From Synechococcales cyanobacterium PMM_0036 (GTDB lineage: Bacteria; Cyanobacteriota; Cyanobacteriia; Elainellales; Elainellaceae): a DNA stretch of 6,905 nucleotides. Of the stretch, positions 1 to 4,262 are shown one piece after another; position 1 is the stretch's first letter; every line of letters starts with the position of its first letter. The position numbers were made by a program, and so were the translations under genes. The notes below the pieces were generated by a model. The model did not search any database. It was not told the DNA's origin and worked only from the letters and a program-made list of their open reading frames with translations. Location of the stretch: NCBI GenBank assembly GCA_949127645.1, contig CASBQM010000370.1:1-6905 (forward strand). The letters are read 5' to 3'.

Positions 1-213
1 CCGATGGGTTGCCCGTCCGGTGATGGCATCCGTCGAGAGCGAAAAGGCGCGTTGAGCGGAGCCGTTTGCTAGATCAATCGACACCATCATGGCAACGCCC
101 AGGGCAATTCCCAAAATGCACAAAACATACTGCAATGGACGCTGACGTAGACGCTGCCATGCCAACCGCCAGAGCGGACGATTGGACAGAATGGGAATCG
201 GAGAAATCAGCAT
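1..213 (-). CDS. FtsX/MacB-type ABC transporter permease, N-terminal fragment
   Basis: The first 71 codons are present and the gene runs off the left edge. The start is the ATG at 213-211; no other usual start codon lies in frame before the upstream stop at 315-313. No clear Shine-Dalgarno sequence precedes it. The protein begins with a basic amphipathic stretch (WRLAWQRLRQRP, residues 15-26), then one strongly hydrophobic segment at about 28-47 (YVLCILGIALGVAMMVSI). This is the usual beginning of FtsX-like/MacB-type permeases, where the first membrane helix precedes a large periplasmic domain. Such permeases pair with LolD/MacB-type ATPases to move lipoproteins or peptides, or to work mechanically across the cell envelope. 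An ATPase of exactly that type lies upstream on the same strand at 2031-1183, so a partnership is likely but inferred. The substrate cannot be told from this fragment. Confidence 0.75.
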   Translation of the reverse strand, partial: MLISPIPILSNRPLWRLAWQRLRQRPLQYVLCILGIALGVAMMVSIDLANGSAQRAFSLSTDAITGRATHR

Positions 214-223
214 ACTTGTTGCA

Positions 224-298
224 GTACAAAAACTTATAGTACAGAAGCTTACAGTACAAAAACCTGCGGTATGAAAACCTACAGTATGAAAACAGGGC
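224..298. repeat. Five-copy 15-bp tandem repeat upstream of the permease
   Basis: Five consecutive 15-bp units start at 224, 239, 254, 269 and 284. All begin GTA(C/T) followed by an A-rich run; examples are gtacaaaaacttata, gtacagaagcttaca and gtatgaaaacctaca. The units are diverged but stay in register. The array ends about 10 bp before the permease start codon, so it would lie in that gene's untranslated leader or promoter. Two similar units at the right end and three at the left suggest stepwise duplication. It is not a CRISPR array, because there are no spacers. Confidence 0.8.
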
Positions 299-301
299 TG
301 A

Positions 302-330
302 GGAATAAGGCATCAGCCAAACTGTAACAA
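302..330 (-). promoter_or_regulatory. Possible sigma-70-type promoter for the permease gene
   Basis: On the minus strand TTGTTA (330-325) and TATTCC (307-302) are separated by 17 bp. The -35 element is a fair match to consensus and the -10 element a poor one. It would place the 15-bp repeat array in the transcribed leader of the permease. This rests on motif matching only and is weak. Confidence 0.22.
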
Positions 331-357
331 AGTATTGCGAAGCTTGGAATGGCTTGA

Positions 358-390
358 GATTTTGGATTTTAGATTTTGTATTTTAGATTG
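358..390. repeat. AT-rich low-complexity repeat, roughly 8-bp period
   Basis: This stretch consists of imperfect repeats of an ATTTTGG/ATTTTAGA-like unit (gattttgg, attttaga, ttttgtat, tttagatt). Such T-rich degenerate repeats are common between genes in filamentous cyanobacteria. No function can be assigned. Confidence 0.5.
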
Positions 391-437
391 TACGAGATGG
401 TGACTAGGATCTGTGGCAATCGCAGTACAGCTAGTAG

Positions 438-575
438 ATAATTGACTCAACCTATTGCTATGCACCTGTAGATTATTCTGCCGACCGATCGCTAGAATGG
501 CTGACCGTCGTTGGCTACAGCGCCTTTGCGGCTTTTATTATTTGGCAGGTGCTGACCCGAAGCGCACCAAAGTAG
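438..575 (+). pseudogene. Possible remnant of a small membrane-protein gene
   Basis: An open frame between the stop at 435-437 and the TAG at 573-575 encodes 45 residues. Its second half looks protein-like: a hydrophobic segment (LEWLTVVGYSAFAAFIIWQVL) followed by a short polar tail. Codon choice there (CTG, ACC, GGC, GCC, CAG) resembles that of the real genes in the window. There is no ATG, GTG or TTG at a useful position; only ATA and ATT follow the upstream stop. If it was ever a gene, its 5' end has been lost. It ends one base before the stop of the convergent Uma2 pseudogene. I do not recognise a family, and a chance open frame remains possible. The rest of the 214-575 gap holds only the repeats and the weak promoter candidate listed separately. 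Confidence 0.3.
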
Positions 576-1163
576 CTAGTCTGTAAACCGATCGACCTGC
601 AACACAAAGCTGGGGAGAATCGCCTTACCTAAAAGCTCAGTGGGCAGCGATCGCACCTCTGTATCCTGTCCCTGCCGATAGACTTCCACCTGCTGATCCT
701 GAGGATTAAACAGCCAGCCTAGATTTACTCCGCTCTCTCTATATTCCTGCATCTTTTCCTGAAGCGTCGGCAGCTCATCTGTGCGAGAACGCAGTTCGAT
801 CACAAAATCAGGGGCGATCGGCGGAAATTTCTGGCGCTGCTCGATCGTTAACGCCTGCCATCGAGAGAGTTTTATCCATGCCACATCGGGCGAGCGATTT
901 CCCCCACCCGGCAATTTGAAGATCGTGGAGGAGCTGAAGACTTTGCATAATTGGGTTTATTTATTCCACAGATACAGCTCGCCGCCTAACTGCATCTCTC
1001 GATTACCACTCTCACCTCCAATGGGGAGCATAAACACCAAAACTCCTTTAGCAGTGCGTTCAATATGCAGCTCTGAATTATTAATGCAGAGCTGATAAAA
1101 CTGGTCATCGGTAAGATGAACGTGTTTCAGATCTACTCTGAAAGGCAAGGTCAATCCTGTCAT
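576..1163 (-). pseudogene. Uma2-family (DUF820) endonuclease-like gene broken by one stop codon
   Basis: Two pieces, 1163-957 and 956-576, lie in the same reading frame, separated only by a TAA at 959-957 (codon 69). Read through, they give a normal-sized Uma2 protein of about 195 residues. The N-terminal part has HVHLTDDQFYQLCINN, IERTAKG and IGGESGNRE. The part after the stop has KVFSSSTIFKLPGGGNRSPD, then VAWIKLSRWQAL, PDFVIELRSRTD and LQEKMQEYRESGVNLGWLFN. These follow the family order, including the SPD and PDFxxE acidic positions of the PD-(D/E)XK-type fold. The ATG at 1163 is preferred because GGGAG (1176-1172) lies 8 bases upstream; a longer frame from 1196 would overlap the ATPase gene. 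The piece after the stop has an in-frame TTG at 914 but lacks the N-terminal third. CAA to TAA is the simplest cause, since family members often have Gln-Thr or similar here. It follows the ABC ATPase by 19 bp. Uma2 proteins are abundant in cyanobacteria, with poorly known function. Confidence 0.85.
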
Positions 1164-1182
1164 CGCTCTAACTCCCGTAACG

Positions 1183-2031
1183 TTAGCGAATCTCATCCAT
1201 GATCACAGGCACCAAATGCCCTTCTTGCACTCGCAAAACGCGATCGGCGCTCCGGGCAATATCGGGGTTATGGGTTGCCATGATTAGCGTCTTGTTGGCA
1301 CTTCGGGTCAGATTTAACAAGATCTTCAGGACTTTCAGCCCCGTTTCTTCATCTAGATTACCCGTTGGTTCATCGGCTAGCACCAACTGCGGATCGTGAG
1401 CCAGGGCACGAGCGATCGCCACCCGCTGCTGCTGTCCGCCAGAAAGCTTGTCAGGAAAGGTGGTAGCACGATCGGCTAAGTCCACCTGTTCGAGTAAGCT
1501 CAAAGCCGCTTTCTCAGCCGTAGGGAAAGAGACCCCAGCGAGTTCTTGAGGCAGCGTCACGTTTTCCAGAACGGTCAAAGTTGGAATTAAATTGAAAAAC
1601 TGAAATACAAAACCGATCTGGTCGCGGCGGAGAAGAGTGCGCGATCGCTCGTCTAGCTCGGTTATCGCCACCCCGTTGATCCGAATGACTCCAGAGGAGG
1701 GCTGATCGATGCCGCTAATTAGATTTAACAGCGTACTTTTTCCGCTGCCGCTATTCCCTAGCAGCACCACAAACTCTCCAGGTTGAAACGTTAGATTCAC
1801 TTCGTTAAAAATAGCCCGTCGTAGCTCACCTTCTTCATAGAGTTTGCTCAGCCGCTCAATTTGAATGAGCGCCCCCCCTGCCGTCGCAGAATCTAGAGCT
1901 ATGCCTGTCACCCTAGCCTCTGAGGGCGTTGATGATAGGAGATTTGACCACCAATTCTTTAGAGACATACTGCGCTTTTTTAAGGTGTGCTGAGCGGGAA
2001 GCGCGATCGCTCTCTCATAAATCTTAAACAA
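1183..2031 (-). CDS. LolD/MacB-type ABC transporter ATP-binding protein
   Basis: This is a complete ABC ATPase of 282 residues. Walker A is GNSGSGKST (92-100), the Q-loop glutamine is in FVFQFFNLIP (Q144), the signature is LSGGQQQRVAIARAL (196-210), Walker B is LVLADEP (216-222), the D-loop is GNLD (224-227) and the switch histidine is in ATHN (H254). The FQFFNLIPTLTVLENV and ADEPTGNLD context is typical of the LolD/MacB/FtsE-like group, which partners FtsX-type permeases. The ATP-binding domain starts near residue 55; the region before it is a poorly conserved extension. The start is uncertain. The TTG at 2031 has an AAGGGA-like ribosome site five bases upstream, whereas the first ATG, at 1968, lacks one. 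It begins 25 bp after the glycosylase stop, suggesting co-transcription. The likely permease partner begins at 213, beyond the Uma2 pseudogene. The transported substrate is unknown. Confidence 0.92.
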   Translation of the reverse strand: MFKIYERAIALPAQHTLKKRSMSLKNWWSNLLSSTPSEARVTGIALDSATAGGALIQIERLSKLYEEGELRRAIFNEVNLTFQPGEFVVLLGNSGSGKSTLLNLISGIDQPSSGVIRINGVAITELDERSRTLLRRDQIGFVFQFFNLIPTLTVLENVTLPQELAGVSFPTAEKAALSLLEQVDLADRATTFPDKLSGGQQQRVAIARALAHDPQLVLADEPTGNLDEETGLKVLKILLNLTRSANKTLIMATHNPDIARSADRVLRVQEGHLVPVIMDEIR

Positions 2032-2056
2032 AATATTCCCTTCCCAGGAAGTCCTT

Positions 2057-2710
2057 TCAAATCTGAGCCGTTTCTCTTAAATCTAAACTACGCCATAGAT
2101 ACCAGGAAGCGATCGTCTGGTAAGGCTTCCAGACTTGCCCTATGCGCTCGACGGTTCTCTTATCGGGTAATTCTTCCAGGCGATAAAGGTTACGAATTGC
2201 ACTACGAACGCCCAAATCATCTACAGGTAAAACATCCCAACGGTGTAGCCGGAAAATTAGCAGCATTTGCACTGTCCAGCGCCCGATGCCCTTAACTTGC
2301 GTCAATAGCTGAATGATTGACTCATCGTCCAGGGTTTCCAGGTGAGCGATCGTCGGTAGCCCTTTCTGGATTCTTTGCGCCAAGTCTTTGATGTACAACA
2401 CTTTAGATCGAGATAATCCAGCGCTCCGAAGAGCCTCATCAGGGGTGTTGAGAATAGCTTCTGCTGTGAGTAAATCAAGCTCAGGGTAAAGCTGAAGAAA
2501 ACGGCGATGGATAGCTGCCGCTGCTTTGCCAGAAAGCTGTTGGTAAATAATAGATCTTGCCAAAGAGTCAAGCAGTTCACCCTGGTGCGGCTCTTGGTTT
2601 AACGTGCAGTCTCCTACGCGATCGATCGCTACTCCCAATATTGGATCAGCTTGCTTGAGAGTGGTGAGGGCGATCGAATAGTCCATACATACTATTTGTA
2701 GTCCATACAT
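2057..2710 (-). CDS. HhH-GPD DNA glycosylase, AlkA-like (DNA-3-methyladenine glycosylase II family)
   Basis: The predicted enzyme removes alkylated bases such as 3-methyladenine from DNA as the first step of base excision repair. The 217-residue protein has the AlkA-type helical core: SIIYQQLSGKAAAAI (53-67), the helix-hairpin-helix VKGIGRWTVQML (139-150) and the Gly/Pro-Asp region DVLPVDDLGVR (159-169). By analogy with E. coli AlkA the second Asp of the DD pair (D165) is the likely catalytic residue. There is no cysteine cluster, so it is not an endonuclease III or MutY type. It lacks the extra N-terminal domain of E. coli AlkA, as many bacterial members do. Two in-frame ATGs (2710 and 2686) are created by a 20-bp tandem duplication. 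The first has an AGGG nine bases upstream; the second has no evident ribosome site. The C-terminus is followed closely by the ABC ATPase. The exact substrate range cannot be read from sequence. Confidence 0.9.
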   Translation of the reverse strand: MYGLQIVCMDYSIALTTLKQADPILGVAIDRVGDCTLNQEPHQGELLDSLARSIIYQQLSGKAAAAIHRRFLQLYPELDLLTAEAILNTPDEALRSAGLSRSKVLYIKDLAQRIQKGLPTIAHLETLDDESIIQLLTQVKGIGRWTVQMLLIFRLHRWDVLPVDDLGVRSAIRNLYRLEELPDKRTVERIGQVWKPYQTIASWYLWRSLDLRETAQI

Positions 2711-2720
2711 ACTATTTTAC
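2681..2720. repeat. 20-bp tandem duplication at the glycosylase start
   Basis: Units at 2681-2700 and 2701-2720 share their first 17 bases exactly (gtccatacatactattt) and differ in the last three. On the minus strand each unit carries two ATGs. The duplication shifts frame by two bases between copies, so a different ATG is in frame with the glycosylase in each unit: 2710 in the distal copy and 2686 in the proximal one. Confidence 0.85.
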
Positions 2721-2739
2721 CCTGGCTTTCACAAAATTC

Positions 2740-2785
2740 TATAGACCTTTGCATAACAATTCCAGTGACTTCAGATAAGTCTATA
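2740..2785. promoter_or_regulatory. Inverted repeat in the divergent glycosylase/RTX intergenic region
   Basis: TATAGAC (2740-2746) and GTCTATA (2779-2785) form 7-bp arms 32 bp apart, between two divergently transcribed genes. The right arm overlaps TATAAC (2782-2787), a candidate plus-strand -10 element for the RTX gene, about 63 bp before its start codon. No convincing -35 element sits at the right distance; TTCCAG at 2760-2765 is the best. The arms are short enough to be chance. Confidence 0.22.
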
Positions 2786-2849
2786 ACGGTTCAAAAAGCA
2801 CAGACTGACTGAAGCGTTACTCACTTAAAACATATTTAGGAACACTCCA

Positions 2850-4202
2850 ATGTCTATTATCAACGGCACTATTTACAATGATTCCCTCTATGGTGGAGAG
2901 GGCGAAGACTACATTTATGGGCAGCAAGGAAATGACACCCTTAGCGGTGGTGGCGGTCAAGATTATATGGATGGGGGTGCAGGCGTAGATACCGTTGACT
3001 ATAGTTACTGGAATGGTGGTGGCACCTATAATCTTGCAACAGGCGTTGCTTCCTTCCCAGGTTTTTATAACGAACAAATCCTTAACTTTGAATCGATTAT
3101 TACCGGGGGTGGTAACGATAACATCATTGGCAACGATTTGGAAAATCGCCTTGAAGGAGGCGGCGGCAATGACACCCTTAGCGGTGGCGGCGGTCAAGAT
3201 TATATGGATGGGGGTGCAGGCGTAGATACCGTTGACTATAGTTACTGGAATGGTGGCGGTACCTATAATCTTGCTACAGGCGTTGCGTCTTTCCCAGGAT
3301 TCTATAACGAACAAATTCTCAATTTTGAATCGATTATTACTGGAGGCGGCAATGATAATGTGATTGGCAATGGAGTAAGTAATCGCATCGAAACGGGTAG
3401 CGGTAATGATACGCTCAGCGGTGGCAGCGGCAACGATACTTTAATTGGCGGAACTGGCTACGATACTGCAGACTACAGCACTCTTGGGCAACCGATCACG
3501 CTGCTTGCTAGAGGAATAGTGAGCAAAAATGGCTTAGGCACGGATCAAATGGATGGTATCGAACGGATTGTAGGTGCTGCAGGTCAAGCCAATACAATTG
3601 ATGGAACTGGCGGCAGCGGCAGCACGTACTTCAACATCAACATGGCAGCTAATCAGATGGCTGTCAATGCGATACCTGTTGTCGGAAATCTTACATTCAC
3701 AGTCGAAAATTTTGCTAATGTCATCGGTACAAATAATGCTGACACGATCGTGGGCAATAGTGGAGCTAATCTCCTGAATGGAGCTGGCGGCAACGATAGC
3801 TTGATTGGCGGATTAGGTAACGATAGCTTGGTGGGGGGAGATGGTAGCGATCGCCTCAATGGTTACGGCACCACACGCACCAATGATTCGCAGTTTGATC
3901 GGCTGACGGGTGGAGCAGGTAGCGATTACTTCGTATTGGGCGGAGCTTGGGGTGTTTCCTATGTTGAGACCGGAGATGGGTATGCAGTCATTCAAGACTG
4001 GAACCAGGTTAATGACTGGATTGAAGTTAAAGGCAAGATTAGTCAATATGATCTGAAATACGCTTCAGTCGGCGGCATTGGCTCTAGCGCTAAAGACACC
4101 GAAATCTACTTCACAGATGCCTTTGGCAACAGAGATCGGATTGGCATTGTTCAAGACTCAGTAAACGTTAAGCTCAACGCTGACTTCAAGTTCGTCGCCT
4201 AG
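2850..4202 (+). CDS. RTX-type calcium-binding repeat protein, probably secreted
   Basis: This 450-residue acidic, glycine/aspartate-rich protein has hemolysin-type (RTX) repeats, pattern GGxGxDxL, in clusters at about 14-47, 102-126, 183-205 and 293-360. Such repeats bind calcium and fold into a parallel beta-roll outside the cell. There is no N-terminal signal peptide. The C-terminal 90 residues (DYFVLGG..., IQDWNQVNDWIEV, DTEIYF, RDRIGIV) resemble the non-repeat tails of type I secreted proteins, so export by a TolC-type type I system is likely, though none is encoded here. A 79-residue module is duplicated at 28-106 and 107-185. A more diverged third version (DTADYS...GIERIVG) follows from 186 and a fourth partial one (VENFANVIG...DTIVGN) near 285-303. 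The start ATG has AGGA (2838-2841) eight bases upstream. No enzymatic or toxin domain is visible, so an S-layer, sheath, adhesion or motility-type surface role is possible but unproven. Confidence 0.9.
   Translation: MSIINGTIYNDSLYGGEGEDYIYGQQGNDTLSGGGGQDYMDGGAGVDTVDYSYWNGGGTYNLATGVASFPGFYNEQILNFESIITGGGNDNIIGNDLENRLEGGGGNDTLSGGGGQDYMDGGAGVDTVDYSYWNGGGTYNLATGVASFPGFYNEQILNFESIITGGGNDNVIGNGVSNRIETGSGNDTLSGGSGNDTLIGGTGYDTADYSTLGQPITLLARGIVSKNGLGTDQMDGIERIVGAAGQANTIDGTGGSGSTYFNINMAANQMAVNAIPVVGNLTFTVENFANVIGTNNADTIVGNSGANLLNGAGGNDSLIGGLGNDSLVGGDGSDRLNGYGTTRTNDSQFDRLTGGAGSDYFVLGGAWGVSYVETGDGYAVIQDWNQVNDWIEVKGKISQYDLKYASVGGIGSSAKDTEIYFTDAFGNRDRIGIVQDSVNVKLNADFKFVA
2931..3404 (+). repeat. 237-bp in-frame tandem duplication inside the RTX gene
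   Basis: Copy 1 is 2931-3167 and copy 2 is 3168-3404, each exactly 79 codons. Over the first 64 codons the proteins are identical while I count 17 nucleotide differences, all synonymous. Differences are very uneven: one in the first 29 codons and sixteen in the next 35. The last 15 codons of each copy diverge at the protein level as well (for example NDLENRLEGGGG against NGVSNRIETGSG). Confidence 0.93.
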
Positions 4203-4208
4203 TGCTAA

Positions 4209-4240
4209 AAAAGTCCCCTGCTACCAAGCAGGGGACTTTT
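4209..4240. terminator. Rho-independent-type terminator, probably bidirectional
   Basis: A perfect 14-bp stem (4209-4222 with 4227-4240, core AGTCCCCTGCT/AGCAGGGGACT) encloses the loop ACCA. It begins 6 bases after the RTX stop codon and is followed by TTTTCTATCTATTT on the plus strand. It is preceded by an A-run (4207-4212), which gives a U-tract when read on the minus strand. It lies between the convergent RTX gene and psaB (stop at 4263), so it can end transcripts from both sides. Confidence 0.9.
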
Positions 4241-4262
4241 CTATCTATTTAACACTAGCCGA

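Noticed and set aside
74..313. Minus-strand frame of 79 codons with a repeating pentapeptide, starting before the 15-bp array.
   Set aside because: The repeat comes from the 15-bp DNA array, and the second half overlaps the permease start in another frame. It has no recognisable protein and no ribosome site.
214..575. Insertion sequence or mobile element remnant in the gene-poor gap.
   Set aside because: I see no transposase fragment, no terminal inverted repeats and no target-site duplication.
957..1196. A separate 79-residue protein starting at 1196.
   Set aside because: It is the N-terminal part of the Uma2 gene. The extra upstream codons overlap the ABC ATPase, and the ATG at 1163 has a good ribosome site.
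2817..3314. Minus-strand frame of 165 codons with an internal duplication, opposite the RTX gene.
   Set aside because: It is a shadow of the duplicated RTX modules. The plus-strand frame has RTX motifs and synonymous-only divergence, which shows it is the selected one.
2931..3404. CRISPR or other spaced-repeat array.
   Set aside because: The repeats are two long head-to-tail coding modules without spacers; the short repeats at 224-298 also have no spacers.
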